From assembly GCF_004367745.1 (NCBI RefSeq), contig NZ_CP037993.1, forward strand, positions 4,526,001-4,590,000: a DNA stretch of 64,000 nucleotides. Direction: 5' to 3'. A model generated the notes under the pieces. The model ran no database searches, was not told the DNA's origin, and saw only the letters and a list, made by a program, of their open reading frames with translations. Positions 51,811 to 61,041 of the stretch are shown here, one piece after another. The translations under genes and the position numbers were made by a program. The DNA comes from Herbaspirillum huttiense (GTDB lineage Bacteria; Pseudomonadota; Gammaproteobacteria; Burkholderiales; Burkholderiaceae_D). How positions within the stretch are numbered: the first letter of the stretch is position 1; each line of letters begins with the position of its first letter.

Positions 51811-52109
51811 GCAAATTCCCCTTGCTCAGACACGGCAGTCACCCAATAGCGCAACCCCGAGCGAGAAAATGTATTTTTTAAATTGGAGAGCAAATTGTCT
51901 TTGGCTTGCTCGCTACACAAGATCTGAACTTGGGTCATGACTGCACGACCCAGTACCTGTTCGGATGCAGATAAGCGTTCCCGCGCGACACCGTGGGCTG
52001 CCACGGTCGCGCTGGTGAATACTGCGACGTCAGGTGTGACGAGCAGAGAATCCAGCAATTGCTCTTCGATATTGCGCGGGCACAGAATGGTGATAATGGA
52101 ATCAGACAT
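51807..52109 (-). CDS. DUF3240 family protein
   Basis: A 100-residue protein of the DUF3240 type, a PII-like ferredoxin fold found in czc/cus-type loci (IITILCPRNIEEQLLDSLLV, VTQVQILCSEQAKDNLL-type segments). It overlaps the end of czcA by eight bases and the start of czcC by four, so it is tightly coupled to both. Such proteins are proposed to sense or bind metal or nucleotides at the inner face of the pump; evidence is limited. Confidence 0.75.
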   Translation of the reverse strand: MSDSIITILCPRNIEEQLLDSLLVTPDVAVFTSATVAAHGVARERLSASEQVLGRAVMTQVQILCSEQAKDNLLSNLKNTFSRSGLRYWVTAVSEQGEFA

Positions 52110-55100
52110 GCTTGATCTCCTGGCCGGATTCCTTGTCGGCGCCGGCGAACTTCAGATAGAGAATGGGTAACAGCATCAGGGTCAATGCAGTTGCGGTGAT
52201 TAAGCCGCCAATGACCACGATGGCGAGTGGGCGCTGGATCTCGGATCCGGGGCCGGTTGCGAACAGCAGTGGAATCAGACCGAATGCCGTGATGGACGCG
52301 GTCATCATCACCGGCCGCAGACGCCGCTTGGCGCCTGTGACCACAACTTCGCGCAGCGGCATTCCCTCATGTCGCAACTGATTGAAATAGCCCACCAGGA
52401 CGACGCCGTTGAGCACCGTAATGCCGAGCAAAGCGATGAAGCCCACCGACGCAGGGACGGACAGATACTCACCGGTCAGCCACAAGGCCACGATACCGCC
52501 CACCAGTGCGAACGGAATGATGCTGAGAATCAGCAGTGCCTGTCTGATCGATCCAAAGGTGGCAAACAGCAGCACGAAGATCAATCCCAGCGCAATCGGC
52601 ACCACTACGCCCAGACGGGCTGCAGCACGCTGCTGGTTTTCGAACTGGCCACCCCAGCTCATGCGATATCCGGTCGGCAATTTCAGCTGCTCCGCCACTT
52701 TGGTTTGCGCTTCCTGCACGAAGCCCACCAGGTCACGACCACTAACGTTGGCGATCACGACGCTGTACCGGCTACCCATTTCGCGGTCGATTTTGACCGG
52801 CCCTGCCGCGCGTTCCAAATTCGCGATACTGGAGAGGGGCACTGTCGTACCGTCTTTTCCTGTAATACGAACTGCGGAGAACTCTGCAGGGGACAAGCGC
52901 ACCGATTCGGCAGCGCGAACCAAGATGGGAGTGCGACGATTGCCTTCGATCACGGTTCCTGCCTGCTGGCCCTCTATCTGTACCCGCAGCGCATCTTGAA
53001 CATCTTCCACCGAGAGACCCAGACGACCAGCCTGCATGCGGTCGACCACTACCCGCATGTATTGCACGCCATCGTTCTGGACGGTATAGACGTCTTGATT
53101 GCCTGCGACGGTCTTGAGCACCTGCTCAACCTGGGTCGCGTATGAATTGAGCTGATCGAGGTCAGGCCCGAAGATCTTGACTGCGATGTCGCCACGTACG
53201 CCGATAATCATCTCGGACACGCGCATTTCGATAGGCTGAGTGAAACTGTAAGAGATGCCCGGCAAGGTATCTAATACCTTACGAACTTCTGCCAGCAACT
53301 CGTCCTTTGTCTTCATACGCCACTCGCTCTGCGGCTTGAGCAACAGATAAGTGTCCGTCTGATTTAAACCCATTGGATCCAGACCAATCTCGTCGGAGCC
53401 GGCGCGTGCAACCACGCCCTTTACCTCAGGGATCTCCTTCATCAGTGCCTGATGAATCTTCAGGTCAATCGCAGCGCTCTCTTCCAGGCTGACGGAAGGA
53501 AGCTTTTCGATACCTACGATCAGGCTACCTTCGTCCATGGTCGGCATGAATGTCTTGCCAACCTGCGTATAAAGCACACCTGCCAGAGCCAGCATCAGCA
53601 CGGCACCGATCGACACCACACGTTGTCGCCTGAGCACCCAATCAAGCAAAGGGGAATATGCCTGCAGTAACTTGCGCGGCAGCCATGGTTCTTCATGGCT
53701 GACATTCTTGATGAGATATGAAGCGATGACGGGAATGACAGTGAAAGAAAGTAGGAGGGATCCAGCCAGCGCGAAAACGATCGCCATTGCCACCGGCGCG
53801 AAGAACTTGCCTTCCAGATCCTGCAAAGTCAGCAAGGGCAGGAACACAGTGATGATGATCAGAATCCCCGATGTCACCGGCACCGCAACTTCCTTTACCG
53901 CGCGATAAACGATGTGCAGTCTTGGAAGCTTTCCGTCACTCTTATCGTCCGCCAGCCGTTGAACGATATTTTCAGTCACGACCACGGCAGCATCCACCAA
54001 CATACCGATCGCAATCGTCAAGCCTCCCAGGCTCATGAGGTTGGCCGACATGTCGAAGCTGCGCATGAGAATGAAGGTACTCAGGGCGGCGAGCGGCAAT
54101 ACCAATGCAACGGTCACTGCTGCCCGAATATTGCCGAGGAACAGCCCAAGCAGCACCAGAACCAGAATGGTCGCTTCCAGCAGTGCGCGCGATACCGCAC
54201 CCACAGCCTTCTCAACCAACGAGGCTCGGTCATAGAAGACGTCTAGCGTCACGCCTTTTGGCAATGTCGGTTGAATCTCTTCGAGCTTCTTTTTGACCCC
54301 TTCGACCACCTTTTGCGCATTGGCGCCGGCCAGCCCCAGCACCAGGCCCTGTACGGCTTCGCCTTGCCCGCTCTTGGTCACCACACCATTACGTGTCAGC
54401 GTACCGATGCGAACTTCGGCCAACGAGCCGACGCGCACCGGAGAACGATCCTTGACAGTGACGACAACCGAGCGCAGATCGTCCAGATTCTGAATACTGC
54501 CTTCAGTTCTCACCAGCAAAACCTCGCCGCCTTCGGACAGGCGCCCGGCACCGTCATTCATGTTATTGCTGCGCAGTGCGTCTTTCAATTGCGCCATGGT
54601 GACGCCCGCGCTTGCGAGTTTGAGTGGATCGGGAATGATCTCGAACGAACGAACCATGCCTCCCAGCGAATTCACATCCGCCACACCTGGGACCGTACGC
54701 AATGCAGGACGGATTACCCAATCGAGCAGGCTGCGCTTATCTGCCAAGCTCATCCCATCTGCCTCAATGGTGAACATGAACATTTCACCCAATGGCGTCG
54801 TCACCGGTGCCATACCGCCGCTGATCCCCTGCGGGAGCAGCTCAGTGATCCCTGCGAGACGTTCATTGACTTGTTGGCGTGCCCAGTAGCGGTCGGTTCC
54901 ATCTTCGAAATCGATAGTGACGTCGACCAAGCCGTACTTTGTCACCGAACGCAAGATTTTGGTCTTGGGAATGCCGAGCATTTCCACTTCAATCGGCACG
55001 GCAATACGGCTCTCGACCTCTTCGGGGGTCATGCCAGGTGCTTTCATGATCACCTTCACCTGGGTACTCGACACATCCGGGAATGCATCGATTGGCAGCT

Positions 55101-55197
55101 GGGTGAACGCAAACCATCCGGCTCCGGCAAGCATCAGGGCTCCGAGCAGCACAAACAGCCGCTGGGACAAGGAGAACTGGATAAGTCGGGCGAGCAT
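52102..55197 (-). CDS. czcA: Heavy-metal efflux RND permease, CzcA/CusA family (HME)
   Basis: A 1031-residue HME-type RND pump with 12 helices and two large periplasmic loops. The TM4 motif is AIGMLVDAAVVVTEN, where the Asp is the proton-relay residue; it departs from the DFGIIVDGAVV form of classical CzcA, so zinc/cobalt/cadmium specificity is not assured. The N-terminus (LIQFSLSQRLFVLLGALMLA) and the C-terminal GITVLNGVVLVGYFNQLR region are standard. It shares one base with the czcB stop. It works with CzcB and CzcC to expel divalent cations. Confidence 0.88.
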   Translation of the reverse strand: MLARLIQFSLSQRLFVLLGALMLAGAGWFAFTQLPIDAFPDVSSTQVKVIMKAPGMTPEEVESRIAVPIEVEMLGIPKTKILRSVTKYGLVDVTIDFEDGTDRYWARQQVNERLAGITELLPQGISGGMAPVTTPLGEMFMFTIEADGMSLADKRSLLDWVIRPALRTVPGVADVNSLGGMVRSFEIIPDPLKLASAGVTMAQLKDALRSNNMNDGAGRLSEGGEVLLVRTEGSIQNLDDLRSVVVTVKDRSPVRVGSLAEVRIGTLTRNGVVTKSGQGEAVQGLVLGLAGANAQKVVEGVKKKLEEIQPTLPKGVTLDVFYDRASLVEKAVGAVSRALLEATILVLVLLGLFLGNIRAAVTVALVLPLAALSTFILMRSFDMSANLMSLGGLTIAIGMLVDAAVVVTENIVQRLADDKSDGKLPRLHIVYRAVKEVAVPVTSGILIIITVFLPLLTLQDLEGKFFAPVAMAIVFALAGSLLLSFTVIPVIASYLIKNVSHEEPWLPRKLLQAYSPLLDWVLRRQRVVSIGAVLMLALAGVLYTQVGKTFMPTMDEGSLIVGIEKLPSVSLEESAAIDLKIHQALMKEIPEVKGVVARAGSDEIGLDPMGLNQTDTYLLLKPQSEWRMKTKDELLAEVRKVLDTLPGISYSFTQPIEMRVSEMIIGVRGDIAVKIFGPDLDQLNSYATQVEQVLKTVAGNQDVYTVQNDGVQYMRVVVDRMQAGRLGLSVEDVQDALRVQIEGQQAGTVIEGNRRTPILVRAAESVRLSPAEFSAVRITGKDGTTVPLSSIANLERAAGPVKIDREMGSRYSVVIANVSGRDLVGFVQEAQTKVAEQLKLPTGYRMSWGGQFENQQRAAARLGVVVPIALGLIFVLLFATFGSIRQALLILSIIPFALVGGIVALWLTGEYLSVPASVGFIALLGITVLNGVVLVGYFNQLRHEGMPLREVVVTGAKRRLRPVMMTASITAFGLIPLLFATGPGSEIQRPLAIVVIGGLITATALTLMLLPILYLKFAGADKESGQEIKHV

Positions 55198-56312
55198 TAT
55201 TTCCCTCCCTTGTCATCCAGCCACGCACCCTTCAGGGCGACGATACCGCTGGTGGCAATCTGCTCATTGGCTTGCAGTTCACCCTGGATGCGCAGACGCT
55301 GTGCAGCGCTAGCCTGCACCTTGACCGGACGAGCGTCGAAGCCCTTTGCGGTACGCACGAAGACAACTGCATAGTCTCCGTCATGCGCAACGGCGGACAG
55401 CGGGACGTCCCAGCTGCCGGCGGCCTTCTCAGGCATCAGTTCCATGGTCACGAACTGGCCAGGCAACAATGCGCCTTTGCCGCCTTCGAGAGAGGCGCGC
55501 AAAGTTACGCTCTGGCTACCTGCGGCTACACCTGCGCCGACACTAAGGAGTTTGCCCTTGGCATCGATACCTTTGACCTTGACCGGTGTCCCTGCACGCC
55601 AATTGGCGGCATCCGAGACAGGAATCTGGATATCGGCGGTCAAGACATCAGCCTGCGTCAGACGCATCAGTGGGGTGCTGGCATCAACACGCTGTCCGAG
55701 TTTGGCTTCGATATCGGTCACAATGCCGCCCTTGGCAGCACGCAGGACGAAGCCATCCTCTACCTTGCCGGCTGTACCCAGCCCCTTTTGCCCCCCATCC
55801 GTAACACCGGCCATGCGCAGAGCAGCCTTGGCTTGGAACAGCGCTGCTTCACTCTCGCGCAATGCGGCTTGCGATTCTTGAACTCGACGCTGGGCAATGA
55901 TTCCTTCGTCAAAAAGCGCCTTCTCGCGCTGAGCGTTTTGCGCAGCCAGGCTGTACTTCGAATTCGCCGTCATCAGCTGCATCTGCAGCTGGCTGAAGTC
56001 CGGACTCATGACGCGTAACAACGGAGCGCCTTGCTTTACCGTTTCGTTGTGACGTACGAGGATCTGCGAGACCATGCCGGCCAATGGAGAACTGATGATT
56101 TGTTCGCGATCCGGTGGAACAGTGATCTGTGCGGGATACTGCACGGCGACCGCTTCGGATTGCTGATCGAGCGACACGAGCTGAATGCCAAGCGCCTTGA
56201 TCTGTTGATCAGAGACAGGGAAAGATTTTGGCCTGTCGGCAGCGTGGGCCGCCAATGCCTGGGAGATGAGAATAGCCAGAGCAAGTCGCCCGACGAAAGC
56301 ACGTGTTTTCAT
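55197..56312 (-). CDS. czcB: Membrane fusion protein, CzcB-like
   Basis: A 371-residue periplasmic adaptor. Signal peptide about residues 8-25 (LALAILISQALAAHA). A lipoyl/barrel-sandwich half (IISSPLAGMVSQILVRHNETVKQG), a helical hairpin (about 115-160; AAQNAQREKALFDEGIIAQR), the second lipoyl half (VLRAAKGGIVTDIEAKLGQR) and beta-barrel domains follow. It lacks the N-terminal His-rich metal-binding extension of CzcB proper. It precedes czcA with a one-base overlap. Confidence 0.85.
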   Translation of the reverse strand: MKTRAFVGRLALAILISQALAAHAADRPKSFPVSDQQIKALGIQLVSLDQQSEAVAVQYPAQITVPPDREQIISSPLAGMVSQILVRHNETVKQGAPLLRVMSPDFSQLQMQLMTANSKYSLAAQNAQREKALFDEGIIAQRRVQESQAALRESEAALFQAKAALRMAGVTDGGQKGLGTAGKVEDGFVLRAAKGGIVTDIEAKLGQRVDASTPLMRLTQADVLTADIQIPVSDAANWRAGTPVKVKGIDAKGKLLSVGAGVAAGSQSVTLRASLEGGKGALLPGQFVTMELMPEKAAGSWDVPLSAVAHDGDYAVVFVRTAKGFDARPVKVQASAAQRLRIQGELQANEQIATSGIVALKGAWLDDKGGK

Positions 56313-56491
56313 ATTGATGTCCTGAGCACCGCCCGTCCGGGCGGCACAAGGCAGCCCAGAGGCGGACGGATTAATTCACAGCGAGAAATGTTGAGACGCG
56401 ATGCGGCGATGGCCGGGTCAACAAAGAGCGATCTCGCCAGACGAGTCAGTCCATGTCGCCAGGATCACTGACGCAAAAAATAGCGAAGGAA

Positions 56492-56851
56492 TCAGATCGA
56501 CGAGCGTCGAGGAGGCTTAAATGGCGCGGGGAATACCGACTCCGGAACCCGGAAAGCCAGTAGTGAAAAAATCAGGATGGTGGCCAACGCCAATACCTGC
56601 GGCGCCGCCGTCACGGAGGCGGGCAGCGGTTGGACGTGATCCGAGGCATGCAGCAACTGATGTTCAGCGCCTGTAGGCATGTCGTGGTCATCGTCGTCGG
56701 CATGATGATCCGTCGCGGAAACCAGTTCTCCATGCAGGGCATGATCCAGCTCATGATGAATCCATTGCGTGCGCATCTGAGCAATACCGATGTTCGCGAT
56801 GAAAATCGCGAGCATCAGTAAGGCGACACGTTGGCAAATGGTTCTTGTCAT
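56492..56851 (-). CDS. CzcI-like small exported protein
   Basis: A 119-residue protein. Residues 1-25 form an uncleaved or cleaved signal helix (VALLMLAIFIANIGIAQM). A His/Asp-rich segment follows (HHELDHALHGE, DHHADDDDHDMPTGAEHQLL), then a second hydrophobic stretch (about 88-102) and a PFKPPRRSSI end, the typical pattern of CzcI/Czc-associated regulators. It heads the czcBA-DUF3240-czcC operon after a 179-bp gap that contains a GC hairpin near 56330. Confidence 0.72.
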   Translation of the reverse strand: MTRTICQRVALLMLAIFIANIGIAQMRTQWIHHELDHALHGELVSATDHHADDDDHDMPTGAEHQLLHASDHVQPLPASVTAAPQVLALATILIFSLLAFRVPESVFPAPFKPPRRSSI

Positions 56852-57042
56852 GAAATCAGGTAACGCACATATTAGGTACTAGGTTTTTCAAATTATCCGT
56901 TAGCGGCAAACAGCTTTCAATCACCATAACGGCCAGAAAATACCCTCAATTCAGTCCATCAGGACATATTGCAGCGAAAAATATATGCCGAAGCATAGCA
57001 CCAGCACAGTGGCAATATAAGCCAGGGTTTTCCTGAACCATT

Positions 57043-58347
57043 TCATGGACGTGGCCAGTGACGATGATAGTCATCAATAACGTAATGATGGCGATGACGC
57101 TTTCCGCCACCGGCCAGATGCTCATGCCCGTCATCCAAGTCGGCATGCACATGCTCCACCTGCTCTGGATCATCTTTGGGCCACAGTTTCGCGGCAGCAA
57201 TAACAGCCACCAAAGCAATCACACCGAGCACGGCGAACGTCGCCGGCAGGCCGATACGGGCGCCGATCCAACCCGCGACCGGATAGGTAATTAGCCAGCA
57301 AGCATGCGACAGTGCGAACTGCGCGGCGAACAAGGACGGACGGTCTTCAGCGGACGAGGAGCGACGTAATAGCCTCCCTGATGGAGTTTGAGTCAGAGAG
57401 TACCCAATCCCCAGCAGCACCCAAAGCACCAGCAACCAAGCATACGAACCCACTGCACTGCCCGCGAAGAGGCCGATGACCAACGCCGACGCGCCGGACA
57501 GCATTGCTGTGCGATCAGGAATGCTCTTGAGCAAGCCAGGCAAGATGAAGGCAGCAGCCATCGAACCACCGCCGAAAGCGGCAAGCGCCCAAGCAGTTTG
57601 CGTTTGTGTCAGCCCGAATTTGGCCTGAACGTACACCACAGTATTGACAATCACCATGGCGCTTGCCGCAGCGACGGCAAGATTGAGCGCCAGAAGGCCG
57701 CGCAGGCGGGGAGTGGCCAAATATGCTTGGATCCCCTTGGTCGTGCGGTAATAGATACCGCGCGGCGGTGACAGTTTTGCCTTTGGCAACACGACGGAGA
57801 CCACCAGCAAAGCCGATCCGATGAAGCCGATCGACGTCCCGGCGAACAACATGTGAAAACTGATTACGCTCACCAATGCAGCCGCCAGCATCGGGCTGAC
57901 CACGCTTTCCAGGTCATAGGCGAGGCGCGATAGCGACAATGCCTTGGTGTACTCCTCTTCCTCTGGCAGCACATCCGGAATGGTTGCCTGGAAGGTCGGC
58001 GTGAAAGCCGCCGACGCCGATTGCAGCACAAAGATCAGGATGTAGATCTGCCAGATTTGCGTGACGAACGGCAGTGAAATTGCCACTGCGGCGCGGACTA
58101 AATCAAGAGAGACCAGGGTGGCGCGTCGCGGTAGGCGCTCTGCAAAGGCGGAGGCAATTGGCGCCACACCGATGTAGGCGATCATCTTAATTGCCAATGC
58201 CGTGCCGAGCACCGTTCCGGCTTTGTCTCCCGCGAGGTCGAAGGCGAGCAGGCCCAATGCGACGGTGGCAAGCCCCGTGCCCACCAGCGCAATCACTTGC
58301 GCTAGGAACAGGTGTCGGTAGCTGCGGTTGCGAAATACCGAAAACAT
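57043..58347 (-). CDS. nreB: NreB-like MFS nickel exporter with His-rich tail
   Basis: A 434-residue major facilitator with 12 helices (MFSVFRNRSYRHLFLAQVIA at the start). The C-terminal 40 residues are very His/Asp-rich (HVHADLDDGHEHLAGGGKRH, then HHYVIDDYHRHW), the hallmark of NreB of Achromobacter and NrsD of Synechocystis. NreB exports nickel from the cytoplasm. It follows the RcnA-like gene by 13 bp and belongs to the repressor-exporter operon. This is the strongest sign that nickel is a real substrate here. Confidence 0.85.
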   Translation of the reverse strand: MFSVFRNRSYRHLFLAQVIALVGTGLATVALGLLAFDLAGDKAGTVLGTALAIKMIAYIGVAPIASAFAERLPRRATLVSLDLVRAAVAISLPFVTQIWQIYILIFVLQSASAAFTPTFQATIPDVLPEEEEYTKALSLSRLAYDLESVVSPMLAAALVSVISFHMLFAGTSIGFIGSALLVVSVVLPKAKLSPPRGIYYRTTKGIQAYLATPRLRGLLALNLAVAAASAMVIVNTVVYVQAKFGLTQTQTAWALAAFGGGSMAAAFILPGLLKSIPDRTAMLSGASALVIGLFAGSAVGSYAWLLVLWVLLGIGYSLTQTPSGRLLRRSSSAEDRPSLFAAQFALSHACWLITYPVAGWIGARIGLPATFAVLGVIALVAVIAAAKLWPKDDPEQVEHVHADLDDGHEHLAGGGKRHRHHYVIDDYHRHWPRP

Positions 58348-58360
58348 GATGCTCCCTTGT

Positions 58361-59494
58361 TTAAGCCGGCAGCGCGGCCCAGCCGCTGTACAACACGTAT
58401 ATACCGACCAGGATGATCAGCGCACTAGAGAAATACGGTGCCTTGCGCGTGAATTCGCCAAATCCTGACCAACGTTTGGAAACATGGCGGACACTGAACG
58501 CGGCTACCACACCGGACGCAACCATGGTCAAGGCCAATCCGACGCTAAAGCACAGCACCAGCCCGGCGCCCAAAGAGAATTTCTTCAGCTGCAAGCACAG
58601 CAACAGCACGGTGATCGCTGCAGGACAAGGAATCAGGCCGCCGGTCAAGCCAAACATCACGATTTGACCAGTGCTGATGTCCCGGTTCGCAAAGCGATTG
58701 CGGATGTCATTAGCATGTGCCCGCTCATGGGCGTCTTGATAGCCGCCATCGAAGACATCAAGCCCCCCATGGTCGTGACCATGTTCGTGGGCGTCACCAT
58801 GAGCATGCTCTTCGTAGGTCAGATCGTAAATGTGATAATGCGCGCCATGGGCCAAGAAGACCTGAGCTTTGAACTCATGAGGCTCAGGAATCTCATCAAT
58901 GGACTCCAGAAATTGGCCCTTGTCGGCAAACTTGAATGTCTGTTCGGTGCCGTCCGGACGAACAGTGCGGATTTCCACACCTGCTGCCGGCCAGGGGCGA
59001 TTGCTTTTGTCGGCGAAGATGCGGAAGCGCGGCGGCACATTCTCTTCGAAGATATCGATGCGGATCTGGCCATGGCCCGTATTGACCCACTTGGTTTCAT
59101 CGTGAGCGTGATGGTGATGCGCGGCATCAGCTTGTCGGCTCTGTTCCTGCGACTGTTGCCAAGTTCTGAATGCCATCCAAAGCGCGACGCCTAGAATCAG
59201 CACGCCCGATGCCATTTGAAAATAGGGCTCGGATGATTCAGCGCTCCATTGGCTGCCGAAGTACATACCAGCCAACGCCACCAACCAGACGACGGCCGTA
59301 TGCGATACCGTCGCCGACAGCCCGAGCAGCACGGCTTGCGAAACAGTACCGCGAATGGCGACGATAAACGCCGCCATCATGGTCTTGGAATGGCCCGGCT
59401 CCAGCCCATGCAAGGCGCCGAGCAGAATTGCACTGGGTATGAATATCCAGAAATTGCCCGCCCCTTGCTGGAGCAGACTTGCAATGTCTGTCAT
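58361..59494 (-). CDS. Nickel/cobalt exporter, RcnA/NicO type
   Basis: A 377-residue membrane protein. The family motif HGLEPGHSKTMMAAF is at about 29-43, and the second half has GLTGGLIPCPAAITVLLLCL. A long cytoplasmic/periplasmic insert (about 125-275) includes a small beta domain and His clusters (AAHHHHAHDE; HAHGDAHEHGHDHGG). E. coli RcnA is only about 270 residues, so this form is extended. It starts nine bp after the repressor stop. It exports Ni(II)/Co(II). Confidence 0.85.
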   Translation of the reverse strand: MTDIASLLQQGAGNFWIFIPSAILLGALHGLEPGHSKTMMAAFIVAIRGTVSQAVLLGLSATVSHTAVVWLVALAGMYFGSQWSAESSEPYFQMASGVLILGVALWMAFRTWQQSQEQSRQADAAHHHHAHDETKWVNTGHGQIRIDIFEENVPPRFRIFADKSNRPWPAAGVEIRTVRPDGTEQTFKFADKGQFLESIDEIPEPHEFKAQVFLAHGAHYHIYDLTYEEHAHGDAHEHGHDHGGLDVFDGGYQDAHERAHANDIRNRFANRDISTGQIVMFGLTGGLIPCPAAITVLLLCLQLKKFSLGAGLVLCFSVGLALTMVASGVVAAFSVRHVSKRWSGFGEFTRKAPYFSSALIILVGIYVLYSGWAALPA

Positions 59495-59503
59495 ATCTGC
59501 TCC

Positions 59504-59773
59504 TTAGAGATATTTGGTGATTTCCTTGAATTCCCGCATGGCATCGGCGGCTTCCTTACCGTCCGACTGCATCACGTGATCCAGGCAATGATCTATGTGA
59601 TCGTGTATCAGGGCGCGTTTCGCGTTGGCAACAGCACTTTCGACGGCCTGTAGCTGCTGGGAGACTTCCAGGCAGGCTCGTCCGGCCTCCATCATGGAAA
59701 TAATGGTCTTCAAATGCCCTTCGGCCCGTTTCAGGCGCTTGATGATGTCTGGGTGGGAGGTGTGAATGCTCAT
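59504..59773 (-). CDS. CsoR/RcnR-family metal-responsive repressor
   Basis: An 89-residue all-helical DUF156 repressor. The candidate ligands are Cys34, His59 and Cys63, with exactly the spacing of the Cys-His-Cys set of CsoR and the nickel sensor InrS. RcnR itself has His at the last position. N-terminal His4 and His7 could add a fourth ligand. Such tetramers release DNA on binding Cu(I), Ni(II) or Co(II). It is the first gene of the RcnA-NreB operon and has a G-tract palindrome eight bases upstream of its ATG. Confidence 0.88.
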   Translation of the reverse strand: MSIHTSHPDIIKRLKRAEGHLKTIISMMEAGRACLEVSQQLQAVESAVANAKRALIHDHIDHCLDHVMQSDGKEAADAMREFKEITKYL

Positions 59774-59781
59774 GATCTCAG

Positions 59782-59807
59782 TTATCCTATCCGGGGGGAT
59801 AGGATAA
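59782..59807 (-). promoter_or_regulatory. Operator-like G-tract palindrome for the CsoR/RcnR-family repressor
   Basis: Arms TTATCCTATCC and GGATAGGATAA (11 bp each) surround GGGG, so a central run of six G is present as in RcnR and CsoR operators. It lies directly upstream of the repressor gene on the minus strand and would mediate autoregulation of the repressor-RcnA-NreB operon. Confidence 0.75.
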
Positions 59808-59857
59808 CACGAAATAAAAAAGACGCTCCCACCACATCGCTAGCGCGCCTCAAGGGC

Positions 59858-60184
59858 TTAGGCGCCGTGGTAAAGCGATTGCCGGAAATCGTTGCTGGTA
59901 GCGCTTTCCAGCTCCTTCTTTACTTCCGCGCGGGACTTCGGCGTGCTGGCTTGGCGGATGATCGGGTAGTTGTTGCCGTTCGTGATGACACCATCGCTTT
60001 GAGCTTGTTTGAGCTCGGCGAGGACGTCAGCGCGGGTCATCTTGCTCTGGAACGGCACGATGGGATAGTTATTGAAGGCAGTCACGTTGGCGTTATCGCG
60101 TTGCTCAGGCGTCATCGACTGGGCGTTGACTATGGAAGCGGTGAGCAGCGTGGCGAGCAGGGCAAAAATAGCGGTAGATTTCAT
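59858..60184 (-). CDS. DUF4148 domain small exported protein
   Basis: A 108-residue secreted protein. The signal peptide is residues 1-21 (AIFALLATLLTASIVNAQS). The DUF4148 repeats follow: NNYPIVPFQSKMTRADVLAE and NNYPIIRQASTPKSRAEVKK. The ATG at 60184 has TGGAG upstream. Proteins of this family are common in Burkholderiales beside heavy-metal two-component systems and often strongly induced; function unknown. It is divergent from the response-regulator gene. Confidence 0.8.
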   Translation of the reverse strand: MKSTAIFALLATLLTASIVNAQSMTPEQRDNANVTAFNNYPIVPFQSKMTRADVLAELKQAQSDGVITNGNNYPIIRQASTPKSRAEVKKELESATSNDFRQSLYHGA

Positions 60185-60291
60185 TAGATTCTCCAGGTCA
60201 GGGTTAAGAAGTCCGCCACAATCCAGAAAGAGGAGTTGCGCCGACATGGAGAATTCTAGAAAGGCGCCCCACACAGATGTATTGCTGAGGT

Positions 60292-60307
60292 ATTACAAAT
60301 TTGTAAT
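60292..60307. promoter_or_regulatory. Perfect palindrome ATTACAAATTTGTAAT, heavy-metal response-regulator box
   Basis: A 16-bp perfect dyad in the 185-bp gap between the DUF4148 gene and the response regulator. ATTACA/TGTAAT half-sites with this spacing match the boxes of CopR/CusR/CzcR-type regulators. It is 62 bp before the regulator start and could control both divergent genes. Confidence 0.7.
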
Positions 60308-60369
60308 GAATGACGAAGATCGAATGATTGAAAATGTAGGCACCTTTGCATGAACCTTAGGAGATAGCG

Positions 60370-61041
60370 ATGCGCCTTCTGTTGATTGAAGATGAACCCA
60401 AGGCGGGGGACTACCTCCAACGCGGCCTGAGCGAGTCAGGCTTTGTCGTCGACTGGACGCGCAATGGCGTAGATGGCCTGCATCTGGCGACGGAAAGCCA
60501 CTATCACCTGATCGTTCTGGATATCATGTTGCCGGGCATGTCAGGATGGGACGTCCTACGCACGCTGCGTCGTACTCACGACACTCCTGTGCTATTCCTG
60601 ACCGCGCGTGACGAAGTCGAAGACCGCGTCAAAGGGCTGGAGCTCGGTGCCGATGATTACCTCGTCAAACCATTCGCCTATACCGAGCTTCTCGCGCGCG
60701 TGCGAACCCTGCTGCGCCGCGGTGTCTCGCGCGAGAGCGAAACGATTGTGATTGGAGATCTTCATATCGACGTCGTCCGACGCAAGGTGGTGCGCAACGG
60801 CAACCGGCTTGAACTGACGGCCAAGGAATTTGCTCTGCTCTATATGCTCGCCAAGCGCACTGGCGAAGTTCTTTCCCGGTCAGAAATCGCTTCGCAGGTA
60901 TGGGATATGAATTTCGACAGCGATACCAATGTCGTCGACGTTGCAGTCCGGAGGTTGCGCGCCAAGCTTGACGATCCCGCCGAGAGAAAACTTATCCACA
61001 CGGTGTGGGGCATGGGATATGTCCTGGAGGAGCGCAATTGA
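60370..61041 (+). CDS. Heavy-metal response regulator (CzcR/CopR/IrlR family)
   Basis: A 223-residue OmpR-family regulator. The receiver domain has acidic Glu7/Asp8, acceptor Asp51 ([10 protein letters not shown]) and Lys near 101 ([17 protein letters not shown]). The winged-helix output is about 125-220 ([39 protein letters not shown]), typical of the metal group. Its TGA overlaps the kinase TTG start. It likely activates the czc-type and DUF4148 genes. Confidence 0.9.
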   Translation: MRLLLIEDEPKAGDYLQRGLSESGFVVDWTRNGVDGLHLATESHYHLIVLDIMLPGMSGWDVLRTLRRTHDTPVLFLTARDEVEDRVKGLELGADDYLVKPFAYTELLARVRTLLRRGVSRESETIVIGDLHIDVVRRKVVRNGNRLELTAKEFALLYMLAKRTGEVLSRSEIASQVWDMNFDSDTNVVDVAVRRLRAKLDDPAERKLIHTVWGMGYVLEERN

